In this document: positions 17,416-25,300 of the stretch, one piece after another
Numbering within the stretch: the first letter of the stretch is position 1
How the letters are laid out: the number at the start of each line of letters is the position of its first letter
Source: Methylobacterium oryzae
GTDB lineage: Bacteria; Pseudomonadota; Alphaproteobacteria; Rhizobiales; Beijerinckiaceae
DNA: 64,000 nt
Reading direction: 5' to 3'
Assembly (NCBI RefSeq): GCF_021398735.1
Contig: NZ_CP090349.1
Coordinates: forward strand, 5,764,001-5,828,000
The notes under the pieces: model-generated
The model's input: the letters and a program-made list of their open reading frames with translations, nothing else
Databases searched by the model: none
Told to the model about the DNA's origin: nothing
Position numbers and translations under genes: made by a program

Positions 17416-19140
17416 ATGACCGTGGATACCGATGTGCGGGGTGAGGATACGGAGCCGACCCGGCAGCCCAGGCCGCCGGAAGCCGAACGGATCAATCCCC
17501 CCTCCCGGCGCCGCGTTCTTCGAACAGTCCTGGCCGCGGCTGCCGGCACGGTTCTACCTAGCGCGACGGATCTGAATGGGTCCAGAACGTGGGCCGGGCC
17601 GGCGCTTCCGCCGCAGGGCGACGCGATGACCTTCGAGACCCTCTCGGCCGAGGCGGCGCGGCGCGCCGCAGCGCCCTACGCCCCGCCGCCCGAGGACCTG
17701 CCGCCGGCGCTCGCCGCCCTCGACTACGACGGCTACCGGGCGATCACCTTCCGGCCGGACGCGGGCCTGCGGCTCGGCGCGCATTTCAGCGCCCAGCTGT
17801 TCCACCGCGGCTTCCTGCAGCGCCGGCGCGTGGCGCTGCACCTCCAGCCGCTCCGGGGGCCCGCGCGGCCGATCCCCTACGACACGGGGCTGTTCGACCT
17901 GGGCACGCGGCTCGCCGGCCAGGGCTTCCCGGCGGATCTCGGCTTCGCGGGCTTCCGCCTGCACTACGCCTTCCCGGACACGCCCGCCTGGCGGCCGAAG
18001 GGTTTCCAGGAGGAGTTCCTCGTCTTCCTGGGCGCCTCCTACTTCCGCCTGCGCGCGGCCAACCAGGAATACGGGCTCTCGGCCCGGGGCCTCGCCATCG
18101 GCACCGGCGCGCCGGAGGGTGAGGAATTTCCCGACTTCGTGGCCCACTGGATCTGCGAGCCGGAGCCGGAGGCGCGCACCCTCACGGTGCTCTCCCTCCT
18201 CGACAGCCCGAGCGTGGCCGGCGCCTACCGGTTCGAGATCGCGCCCGGCGACCCGGCCCGGATCGCCGTCACGGCAGCGCTCCACCCGCGCCGGGCGCTC
18301 CCGAAGCTCGGGCTGGCGCCGCTCACCAGCATGTTCCTGTACGGCCAGAATGGGCCCGGGGCCCGGGGCGCCAAGCCGTTCGACGATTTCCGGCCGCAGG
18401 TGCACGATTCCGACGGGCTCTGCGTCGCGGCCGGGGCCGACCCGGCGCGGATCGACCGGATCTGGCGCCCCCTGGTCAACGGGCGGGCGCAGCCGCAGAT
18501 CTCCGCCTTCGCGGCCCGGCCGCTCGCCGGCTTCGGGCTGCTGCAGCGGGAGCGGAGCTTCGCGGCCTACCTCGACGTGGAGGCGCGCCACGAGGCGCGG
18601 CCGGGCCTGTGGGTGGCGCCGGATTCCGCCGGGGGCGCCTTCGCGGACGGCGCCGTGCAGCTCTTCGAGATCCCGTCGGGCGAGGAGTACATGGACAACA
18701 TCGTGGCGGCCTTCGTGCCGGCGGCCCCGGCGCAGCCCGGCGCGCCGCTGCACGTCAGCTACGGGCTGACCACGGTGGGGGCCGAGCCCGTGCCGGCGAT
18801 CCCGGAGACCGCCCTCGCCCGGGTGACGTCGACGCGGCTCGGCTCGGCGGAGCGCCTGCGCCCGTCGAACCCGCCCGACCCGCGGCGGCGGCTCTGCGTC
18901 ATCGACTTCGAGGGTCCGGGCCTGCCGAAGGGTCCCGACGACGCGGTCGCCGCGGAGGTCTCGGCCAGCGCCGGCACGCTGCACGATCCGGTGGCCAACT
19001 TCGTGCCGCAGACCGGAGGCTGGCGGATCTACGTCGAGTGGCGCCCGCCGGAGCCGGTGCCGCCGGGCGACGTCGTGCTGCGCGCCCGGCTGGTCCGCGG
19101 AACCGTCCCCCTCAGCGAGACCTGGGACGCCGCCGTCTAG
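17416..19140 (+). CDS. opgD: Glucan biosynthesis protein OpgD (MdoD)
   Basis: A 574-residue periplasmic protein of the OpgG/OpgD family that modifies osmoregulated periplasmic glucans. The N-terminus carries a twin-arginine signal, SRRRVLRTVLAAAAGTVLPSA (residues 30-50), which points to OpgD rather than Sec-exported OpgG. The OpgG fold follows: YRAITFRPD near 110, LFHRGFLQ near 130, RGLAIGTG near 230 and a carboxy-terminal Ig-like domain ending WDAAV. Starts upstream of 17416 would overlap the opgH start. It is paired head to head with opgH, so the two are probably co-regulated. Confidence 0.93.
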   Translation: MTVDTDVRGEDTEPTRQPRPPEAERINPPSRRRVLRTVLAAAAGTVLPSATDLNGSRTWAGPALPPQGDAMTFETLSAEAARRAAAPYAPPPEDLPPALAALDYDGYRAITFRPDAGLRLGAHFSAQLFHRGFLQRRRVALHLQPLRGPARPIPYDTGLFDLGTRLAGQGFPADLGFAGFRLHYAFPDTPAWRPKGFQEEFLVFLGASYFRLRAANQEYGLSARGLAIGTGAPEGEEFPDFVAHWICEPEPEARTLTVLSLLDSPSVAGAYRFEIAPGDPARIAVTAALHPRRALPKLGLAPLTSMFLYGQNGPGARGAKPFDDFRPQVHDSDGLCVAAGADPARIDRIWRPLVNGRAQPQISAFAARPLAGFGLLQRERSFAAYLDVEARHEARPGLWVAPDSAGGAFADGAVQLFEIPSGEEYMDNIVAAFVPAAPAQPGAPLHVSYGLTTVGAEPVPAIPETALARVTSTRLGSAERLRPSNPPDPRRRLCVIDFEGPGLPKGPDDAVAAEVSASAGTLHDPVANFVPQTGGWRIYVEWRPPEPVPPGDVVLRARLVRGTVPLSETWDAAV

Positions 19141-19142
19141 GC

Positions 19143-19176
19143 TCCGTCATCGCGTCGCCGCGCTCGCGAAGACGGC
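19143..19176. repeat. Degenerate remnant of the palindromic repeat, copy 6
   Basis: Three bases after the opgD stop: CCGTCATCGCG at the left and CTCGCGAAGACGG at the right, with most of the internal unit missing. It looks like a deleted pair reduced to its outer ends. Confidence 0.5.
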
Positions 19177-19181
19177 GTGTC

Positions 19182-19382
19182 TCAGGCGGTCCGGCGCTCC
19201 TGCTCCAGGCGCCGGGCCAGGCGGGTGGCGCCGTAGACCTCGCTCAGGCGGCGGCGGGCCGCGCTGACCGGCGGGGCCTGCCGCTCGTCGTGGGCGGCCG
19301 CGATGACGCGCAGGGCGGCGGCGACCGAACGCTCCAGGCGACGCTCGGCCTGGACGGCCGCGTCCCGATGATGGTCCAGCAT
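19182..19382 (-). CDS. Small hypothetical protein, basic and Arg/Ala-rich
   Basis: A 66-residue reading frame starting MLDHHRDAAVQAE, with a good ribosome-binding site (GAGGG) 9 bases upstream. The sequence is predicted to be mostly helical, rich in Arg, Ala and Glu (ERRLERSVAAALRV, ARRRLSEVYGATRLARRLEQ), with no signal peptide or membrane segment. I do not recognise the family. It converges on opgD and lies downstream of zwf on the same strand with a 122-bp gap. Confidence 0.5.
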   Translation of the reverse strand: MLDHHRDAAVQAERRLERSVAAALRVIAAAHDERQAPPVSAARRRLSEVYGATRLARRLEQERRTA

Positions 19383-19504
19383 GTGATGATCCCTCGTGCT
19401 GCGCCGTCTCCACCCTCTGGCGGGGCGGTCGCCGGCAGCGCCGACAGATTTCACATCCGGCTTGACGGTATCAAGGCAGCTTGGCCGTGGGCCGCCGAAC
19501 GTCC

Positions 19505-20977
19505 TTACCGCAGCTCCTCGTGCCACGTCCGGCCGTCGCGCTCGATCAGCGCGATGGCGGCGGTCGGGCCCCAGCTCCCGGCCGGGTAGGGCCGCGGCGC
19601 CTCGGGCCGGTCGGCCCAGGCCTTGAGCACGCCGTCCGCCCAGGCCCAGGCCGCCTCGACCTCGTCGCGGCGCATGAACAGCGTCGCGTTGCCGCGGACC
19701 ACGTCCATCAGCAGGCGCTCGTAGGCGTCGGGGTAGCGCTGCTTGAAGGTCTCCTCGAAGGAGATGTCGAGGTCGGTCGGGCGCAGCCGCAGGCCGCCGG
19801 GCCCCGGATCCTTGGTCATCACCTCGAGCTTCATGCCCTCCTGCGGCTGCAGGCGGATCACGAGGCGGTTGGGCTCGCGGCCGAAGGCCTCCTCGGGGAA
19901 GATCGAGAACGGCGAGGCGCGGAACTGCACCACGATCTCGGAGAGCTTCTGGGGCAGGCGCTTGCCGGTGCGCAGGTAGAACGGCACCCCGGCCCACCGC
20001 CCGGACTGGATCTCGACCTTCATGGCCACGAAGGTCTCGGTCCGGCTCTCGTGGCCGAGCTCGGCGAGGTAGCCCTCGACCGGTTTGCCGTCGACGGCGC
20101 CCGCCACGTACTGGCCGCGCACCGTCACCAGCGGGATGTCCTGGCTGGTGATCGGCTTCAGGGCGCGCAGCACCTTGAGCTTCTCGTCGCGGACGGAGTT
20201 CGCCTCGAGATTGAGCGGGCTCTCCATGGCGGTGAGGCAGAGGAGCTGCAGGATGTGGTTCTGCAGCATGTCGCGCATCGCGCCCGACGTGTCGTAGTAG
20301 CCGGCCCGGCCCTCGACCCCCACCGTCTCGGCGACCGTGATCTGGACGTGGTCGATCACGTCGGAGGTCCAGAGCCGCTCGAAGATCGTGTTGGCGAAGC
20401 GGAGCGAGAGCAGGTTCTGGACCGTCTCCTTGCCGAGATAGTGGTCGATCCGGAAGATCTGCGATTCGGGGAAGACCTCGCCGACCGCGTCGTTGATCGC
20501 CCGGGCCGATTTCAGGTCCTTGCCGATCGGCTTCTCCAGCACGACGCGGGACTTCTCGCCGACGAGCCCGTGGGCGGCGAGGTTGCGGCAGATCGAGCCG
20601 TAGAGGTCGGGCGAGGTGGCGAGGTAGTAGGGCCGGACCTGGTCGGGCCGCTCGTCGAGCTTGGCGACGAGGTCGGTCCAGCCGCTGTCGCCGGCCCCGT
20701 CCACCGCGACGTAGTCGACGTGGTCGAGGAAGCGGTGGAGCATGTCGTCGGACAGGTCGGCCGCCGGCACGAAGCGCTTGAGCGCGTCGCGGGCGTGCTC
20801 GCGGAAGGCGTCGAGGGACAGTTCCGAGCGCGAGGCGCCGATGATCCGGCTGGTCTCGGGGATCTGGCCGTCGCGGAATCGGTAGAACAGGGCCGGCAGG
20901 AGCTTGCGCGCGGTCAGATCGCCGGTAGCGCCGAACACGACGCAGTCGAAGGAAGCGACGGGGATGATCGTGGCCAA
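19505..20977 (-). CDS. zwf: Glucose-6-phosphate 1-dehydrogenase
   Basis: Oxidises glucose-6-phosphate to 6-phosphogluconolactone for the pentose phosphate and Entner-Doudoroff routes. The nucleotide-binding motif is VVFGATGDLTARK near residue 10, EKPIGKDL near 170, and the active-site motif RIDHYLGKE near 197. I chose a TTG start at 20977: a GGGAG ribosome-binding site lies 7 bases upstream, and the resulting 490 residues match E. coli Zwf (491). The in-frame ATG at 21028 would add 17 basic residues not expected in the family. It is encoded alone, without pgl or edd next to it. Confidence 0.95.
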   Translation of the reverse strand: MATIIPVASFDCVVFGATGDLTARKLLPALFYRFRDGQIPETSRIIGASRSELSLDAFREHARDALKRFVPAADLSDDMLHRFLDHVDYVAVDGAGDSGWTDLVAKLDERPDQVRPYYLATSPDLYGSICRNLAAHGLVGEKSRVVLEKPIGKDLKSARAINDAVGEVFPESQIFRIDHYLGKETVQNLLSLRFANTIFERLWTSDVIDHVQITVAETVGVEGRAGYYDTSGAMRDMLQNHILQLLCLTAMESPLNLEANSVRDEKLKVLRALKPITSQDIPLVTVRGQYVAGAVDGKPVEGYLAELGHESRTETFVAMKVEIQSGRWAGVPFYLRTGKRLPQKLSEIVVQFRASPFSIFPEEAFGREPNRLVIRLQPQEGMKLEVMTKDPGPGGLRLRPTDLDISFEETFKQRYPDAYERLLMDVVRGNATLFMRRDEVEAAWAWADGVLKAWADRPEAPRPYPAGSWGPTAAIALIERDGRTWHEELR

Positions 20978-21135
20978 GTGCGGCTCCCGGGTGTCGTGCG
21001 CTGGTCTCGTGCGGCGGCTGCGTCGCACTGACCTAGCCCGTGTGCAAGGGCTTCGCCAGACGAGGGGCGCAGGCCAGCGCTGTCCGGTTCAGGGGGCGGC
21101 CGGGACAGATCCGGGCAAGTCCACGCTGCCACGCT

Positions 21136-21175
21136 CCGTCCTTGCGAGCGCAGCGAAGCAACCCAGGGCAGCGCG
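21136..21175 (+). repeat. Palindromic repeat unit, left flank of the GIY-YIG gene
   Basis: A complete unit with CCGTC outer end, TTGC/GCAA stem and GCA triloop, continuing through CCAGGGCAGCGCGG, the usual left half of the spacer in other pairs. It ends about 20 bp before the GIY-YIG start codon. Confidence 0.88.
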
Positions 21176-21196
21176 GCGGCGCCGAAGGACAGCACG

Positions 21197-21484
21197 ATGC
21201 GCGAGCCGGCCGTCTACATTATGGCGAGCCGCCGCAACGGCACGCTCTACACCGGCGTGACCTCGGACCTCGCACGGCGGGTCCACGAGCACCGGGAGGG
21301 GCTGCTTCCCGGTTTCACGAGCCGCTACGCTTGCCAACGCCTCGTCTGGTACGAGCGCTATCCCACGATGAATGAGGCCATCACCCGCGAGAAGCAGATC
21401 AAGGCGGGCTCACGGAAGAAGAAGCTCGCCCTGATCGAGGCGATGAATCCGGACTGGAACGACCTGTATCCCGATCTCGCGTGA
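21197..21484 (+). CDS. Single-domain GIY-YIG nuclease within a repeat pair
   Basis: A 95-residue protein consisting only of a GIY-YIG domain. The first motif is VYIMASRRNGTLYTGV (residues 5-20: GIY becomes VYI, YIG becomes YTG). The catalytic arginine is expected in DLARRVHEHREG (24-35) and the metal-binding glutamate in NEAITREKQIK (59-69). The end AGSRKKKLALIEAMNPDWNDLY is typical of the alphaproteobacterial YhbQ-like subgroup, which is often present in many copies per genome. The gene has its own ribosome-binding site (AAGGA). It sits between two inverted copies of the window's repeat, 21 bp from the left unit and 8 bp from the right. Role unknown; see findings. Confidence 0.9.
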   Translation: MREPAVYIMASRRNGTLYTGVTSDLARRVHEHREGLLPGFTSRYACQRLVWYERYPTMNEAITREKQIKAGSRKKKLALIEAMNPDWNDLYPDLA

Positions 21485-21492
21485 ACGGGTCC

Positions 21493-21537
21493 GGCGTCGC
21501 GGATCCCTGGATTGCTTCGCTGCGCTCGCAAAGACGG
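21493..21537 (-). repeat. Palindromic repeat unit, right flank of the GIY-YIG gene
   Basis: Inverted relative to the left unit. It starts with the usual right half of the spacer (GGCGTCGCGGATCCCTGG) and has the TTGC/GCAA stem and GCA triloop, identical in type to the left partner. Confidence 0.88.
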
Positions 21538-21581
21538 CGTTGTCTGGCTCATCGCGGCCCCCCAGGCCGCCTTCACACACT

Positions 21582-21622
21582 CCGTCATCACGAGCGGAGC
21601 GAAGTGACCCAGGGCAGCGCGA
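21582..21622 (+). repeat. Solo palindromic repeat unit, TCAC/GTGA subtype
   Basis: A single unit with stem TCAC/GTGA and triloop GGA, followed by CCAGGGCAGCGCGAGG. It lies 45 bp after the right flank of the GIY-YIG cassette and 12 bp before the stop of the convergent SDR gene. No partner is visible. Confidence 0.85.
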
Positions 21623-21633
21623 GGCCGCGCGGG

Positions 21634-22476
21634 TCACCCCGCCATGTACCGCTTGAACGCCTCGGCGTAGTCCGGATGCCAGCGCGAGAGGGCGGGCCGG
21701 TTCTCGACGATGTCGCCGGACGCCCAGGCGATCCGCTTCGCGTCCTGGGCGCGGGTGGTCTCGTTGTCCGGGCAGAGGATGTAGAAATCGCCGGCGGCGA
21801 GCCGGTCCAGCAGGAAGGCCACGGTCTCGTCGGGCGTCCAGGCCCCGGCGGGCTTCTCCGCGACGCCGCGGGCCTTCGTGAGGCCCGTGTAGACGAAGCC
21901 CGGGATCAGCAGGTGGGCCGTGGTGTGGCAGCCCTCCCGGTTGCGCAGCTCGTGGGCGAGCGCCTCGGTGACCGCCTTCACGCCCGCCTTCGAGACGTTG
22001 TAGGGCGCGTTGCCCGGCGGGGTGGTGATGCCCTGCTTCGAACCCGTGACGATGATCGCCCCGGGCTTGCCGCCCTCGATCATGCCGGGCGCGAAGGCGT
22101 GGATGCCGTTGACCACGCCGCCGAGATTGGTGCCCAGGATCCGCGTCCAGGTGTCGGCGTCGGAGAACAGTTTTCCGCCGGCCTCGATCCCGGCATTCAG
22201 CATCACCAGGGCGGGCGGCCCGCCCTTGGAGACGGCGGTCGCCAGGGCCTCGACGGCGCCCCGGTCCGACACGTCGGTGGGCACGGCGCGCACCTCGACG
22301 GCGGCGAGTTCGGCGACGGCGGCCCGGGCCGCGTCCAGGGCCGGCCCCGGCAGGTCGGCGAGCCAGACGTTCATGCCGGCCCGGGCGAAGGCCTGCGCGG
22401 CGGCGAGCCCGATGCCGCTCGCAGCCCCGGTGACGACCGCGCTGCGACCGGGGCTGATCGCGGGGTGCTGGCTCAT
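21634..22476 (-). CDS. SDR family NAD(P)-dependent oxidoreductase
   Basis: A 280-residue short-chain dehydrogenase. The cofactor motif is TGAASGIGLA near residue 16, followed by LADLP (an acidic residue after strand 2 suggests NAD preference) and LNAGIEAGG near 94. The catalytic motif is APYNVSKAGVKA near 158, with the serine in IVTGSKQG. The C-terminal 60 residues (DNETTRAQDAKRIAWASGDIVENRPALSRW) extend beyond the core. The substrate is unknown. It lies divergent from the xylanase gene, 156 bp apart. Confidence 0.88.
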   Translation of the reverse strand: MSQHPAISPGRSAVVTGAASGIGLAAAQAFARAGMNVWLADLPGPALDAARAAVAELAAVEVRAVPTDVSDRGAVEALATAVSKGGPPALVMLNAGIEAGGKLFSDADTWTRILGTNLGGVVNGIHAFAPGMIEGGKPGAIIVTGSKQGITTPPGNAPYNVSKAGVKAVTEALAHELRNREGCHTTAHLLIPGFVYTGLTKARGVAEKPAGAWTPDETVAFLLDRLAAGDFYILCPDNETTRAQDAKRIAWASGDIVENRPALSRWHPDYAEAFKRYMAG

Positions 22477-22632
22477 GACGGATCCTCGGCTGACGGGCGC
22501 CCATCAGATGGGGCGCCTCGGGCGGAAGGCGAGTTCGCGCCGCAGTCCCGCGCCGCCCCGGCAGAACCAGCGGATCGCCGCCGCGGCGGCTTCTGCTAGG
22601 GTGGCGGGCACGTCACGGAACGAAGCACCCGG

Positions 22633-23811
22633 ATGCCCCCTCTCCCGCACCGCCGGTCGATCCTCGCCGGCGCGGCCGCCCTCGGCCTCGCCGGCGCGGC
22701 GCGCGCGGCCGGCCCGGCGGGGTTCGGTCCCCTCGGCCGGCCGTCCTGGTCGGCCGACAGCCTCCAGGCCGCCGCGGCCGCCAAGGGCCTGACATACGGC
22801 TGCGAGGTGCCGTTCCACCGCTTCGACGCGACGCCCGCCTACCGGCAGGCGGTGGCGCGGGAATGCGGCATCCTCGTCTGCGGCACCGAGATGAAGATGG
22901 AGGAGGTCCTGCCGGCGCCGGGCAAGACCGACTTCGCCCGCGGCGACGCCATCCTGCGCTTCGCGAGGGGAAACGGCCAGCGCATGCGCGGCCACACGCT
23001 CGTCTGGCACGCGGCGCTGCCGCCCTGGGTCGGACCGCTGCTCGGCCGGGCGAGCGCCGTCCAGGCCGAGGACTTCATGCGGCGCTGGATCGAGACGGTG
23101 GCGGGCCATTACCGCGGCCAGATCGTCGCCTGGGACGTGGTCAACGAGATCCTCGGCAACGAGTCCGACCCAGACCGCGGCGGCGGCCTGCGCGACTCGC
23201 CCTGGCTCGCCGCGATCGGGCCCGGCTACGTCGACCTCGCCTTCCGGATCCTGCACGAGACCGACCCCGCGGCGGCCGGCACGTGGAACGAGGACGCGGT
23301 GGAGCAGGGCGCGCCCTGGATGGAGGCCAAGCGCACCAAGGTCCTGCGCCGCCTGGAGGCGATGCGGTCCCGGGGCGTGCCGATCCGGCGCTTCGGGCTG
23401 CAATCGCACCTCACCAGCACGATCCCGATCGACCAGGGCCAGCTGCGGCGCTTCCTGCGGGAGATCGGCCAGATGGGCCTCGGCATCGAGATCACCGAGC
23501 TCGACATCGACGACCGCGCCTTCCCGTCCGACGTGGCGACCCGCGACCGGATGGTGGCCGATTACGCCCGCCGCTACCTCGACGTGGTGCTGGACGAGCC
23601 CGCCTGCCTCGACGTCCTGACCTGGGACATCTACGACCCGGACACGTGGCTGAACGACCACCCCTACCGCAAGCGGCCCGACGGCCTGCCGCAGCGGGCG
23701 CTGCCGCTCGACGCGCAGTTCCGGCGCAAGCCCCTGTGGCACGCGATGAAGGCGGCCTTCGAGGCCGCGCCCGATCACAGGGCCGCCCGCGAGAAGCTCA
23801 GGCGGGCGTGA
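22633..23811 (+). CDS. Endo-1,4-beta-xylanase-like glycoside hydrolase family 10
   Basis: A 392-residue secreted enzyme. The N-terminus RRSILAGAAALGLAGAARAA is a twin-arginine signal. The GH10 barrel shows CGTEMKMEEVLP near 83, HTLVWH near 121, the acid/base glutamate in WDVVNEI (E172), the subsite region FGLQSHL near 254, and the nucleophile in ITELDID (E289). The second half of the barrel ends with LTWDIYD and KPLWHAMKAAF. All catalytic residues are present. The stop overlaps the convergent acyltransferase gene by 14 bp. Xylan or another beta-1,4-linked plant or self-made polysaccharide is the expected substrate. Confidence 0.93.
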   Translation: MPPLPHRRSILAGAAALGLAGAARAAGPAGFGPLGRPSWSADSLQAAAAAKGLTYGCEVPFHRFDATPAYRQAVARECGILVCGTEMKMEEVLPAPGKTDFARGDAILRFARGNGQRMRGHTLVWHAALPPWVGPLLGRASAVQAEDFMRRWIETVAGHYRGQIVAWDVVNEILGNESDPDRGGGLRDSPWLAAIGPGYVDLAFRILHETDPAAAGTWNEDAVEQGAPWMEAKRTKVLRRLEAMRSRGVPIRRFGLQSHLTSTIPIDQGQLRRFLREIGQMGLGIEITELDIDDRAFPSDVATRDRMVADYARRYLDVVLDEPACLDVLTWDIYDPDTWLNDHPYRKRPDGLPQRALPLDAQFRRKPLWHAMKAAFEAAPDHRAAREKLRRA

Positions 23812-24916
23812 CGCCGGCCCGGCGGCCGTCCTCGGCCAGGCTCGGCTCCGGCGGCCGGTCCGCCAGGAGCCGGCGGCGGAGGCGCGCGCAGGGGCGCTCG
23901 ACGAGGCCGTAAATCCCCCAGCACCACAGCAGGGTCACCGGGAAGGCCGCCAGCATCAGGCCGACGCCGTGCAGCCCGGGCCGCAGGTGCAGCACCAGGG
24001 CCACCACGGTCATGTGCGCGAGGTAGAAGCTGTAGGACCAGAGACCGAGCCGGCGCATCGGCCGGCTGGCCAGCAGCCGCACCAGAGGTCCCTCGCCGTG
24101 CAGCAGGTACGCGAAGGGCACGAACAGGGCGGCGCTCTGGAGCGTGTAGCGCAGACTCTCCCGGAAGGCGGGATCGCGGACCGCCAGGGTCCCGAGGATC
24201 ACCGCGAGGCTCGCCGCGACGTGCCAGGGCGCGGGGCGCCACGCGCGGTCGGCCGGGATCACCGGGTTGTTCCACAGCCCGAGGCAGCACCCGAACAGGA
24301 TCGCGTCGATCCGGGTGTGGGTCCAGCTGTAGTTCAGGCTGTAATCCGGCAGCCGCCAGACGTTGACACACCGGATCGCCAGCACGGCCGCGCAGAGCCC
24401 CAGGCAGGCCAGGGCCGCGCGGCGCGGCCGCAGGCGCCCGAGCCAGAGCAGGAAGACCAGCGGGAAGACGAGGTAGAAGTGCTCCTCGATGGCGAGGCTC
24501 CAGAGCGGCACCGGCAGCACCGCCTCGGTGCCGAACAGGCCGGGATAGTTCGTCAGGAAGGTCGCCTGCCCGAGGACCGCCGCCGGCGCGACCGGCATCC
24601 AGTCGAGCCACCCCGCCGCGTAGAGCGCGCCGGAGGCGAGCAGGGTCAGGTACATGGGCGGCAGGATGCGCAGGCTCCGCCGGAGGTAGAAGGCGGGAAG
24701 CGACACCGTCCCGGTCCGCGCCCGCTCGATCCGCAGGAGCGTGGTGATCAGGTAGCCGCTGAGGAAGAAGAAGACGGTCACGCCGAAGCCGCCCGGCACT
24801 ACGTGGCCGTAGCCGCAATGGGCCGCGAACACGATCAGGATGGCGAGCGCCCGCACCCCGTCGAGCTGCGGCAGGTAGGGCATCGTCCTCGGGATCGGAT
24901 CACCGGAATCCGGCAT
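23798..24916 (-). CDS. Acyltransferase family 3 membrane protein (OafA/YrhL type)
   Basis: A 372-residue protein with about ten transmembrane helices that O-acylates sugars of surface polysaccharides. The diagnostic start is LPQLDGVRALAILIVFAAHCG (residues 15-35, with the conserved R and H), followed by GGFGVTVFFFLSGYLIT and the conserved R-x10-R segment YLRRSLRILPP. The helix with LWSLAIEEHFYLVFP carries the family E-E-H-F-Y motif. The start at 24916 has AGGAG 13 bases upstream; an ATG 33 bases further in is possible. Its 3' end overlaps the GH10 gene, hinting at a shared link to an extracellular polysaccharide. Confidence 0.9.
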   Translation of the reverse strand: MPDSGDPIPRTMPYLPQLDGVRALAILIVFAAHCGYGHVVPGGFGVTVFFFLSGYLITTLLRIERARTGTVSLPAFYLRRSLRILPPMYLTLLASGALYAAGWLDWMPVAPAAVLGQATFLTNYPGLFGTEAVLPVPLWSLAIEEHFYLVFPLVFLLWLGRLRPRRAALACLGLCAAVLAIRCVNVWRLPDYSLNYSWTHTRIDAILFGCCLGLWNNPVIPADRAWRPAPWHVAASLAVILGTLAVRDPAFRESLRYTLQSAALFVPFAYLLHGEGPLVRLLASRPMRRLGLWSYSFYLAHMTVVALVLHLRPGLHGVGLMLAAFPVTLLWCWGIYGLVERPCARLRRRLLADRPPEPSLAEDGRRAGVTPA

Positions 24917-25300
24917 GCTGGGGACCGATCTCCTGTCCGGGCCTGGGCAGCCGTGGCGGCCCGGCCACGCGGTGTCCGACGGAACGCTTAAATGAAGGTG
25001 TCCTACTCCGTCATCGCGGGCGGAGCGAAGTGACCCGGGGCAGCGCGACGACGGGCGGCGTCGCGCCGTCTGGATCGCTTCGCTCCGCTCGCAAAGACGT
25101 GGGCGCCGGAGCCAGCAACGCATGAATGTATGAGCGCGACGTTCACGCCGACCGACATCCGCGCCGTCACACGCGGATGAATCAATGGCGGGATCGTGAA
25201 TCCCGATCCTGCCCGCTCTCGGGGTCGGAGGAGATTGGTAACCACGCCGGCCCATCATCCGGCCCGGTCGCGCCGCCTGAGCGCGTCGGGAGTGTTGCGT
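24917..25300. other. Intergenic region with a repeat pair, otherwise no gene seen
   Basis: Divergent upstream region of the acyltransferase and the large L,D-transpeptidase. A repeat pair occupies 25008-25100. I see no convincing promoter or small gene in the rest. An in-frame GTG at 25196 could extend the transpeptidase but would precede its signal peptide with 35 odd residues. Confidence 0.6.
25008..25100. repeat. Palindromic repeat pair, copy 8
   Basis: The left unit has the stem TCGC/GTGA (one G-T wobble) with triloop GGA. The right unit has TTGC/GCGA (one wobble) with triloop GGA. Both read as intermediates between the subtypes. This is the only pair located between divergent genes. Confidence 0.85.
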
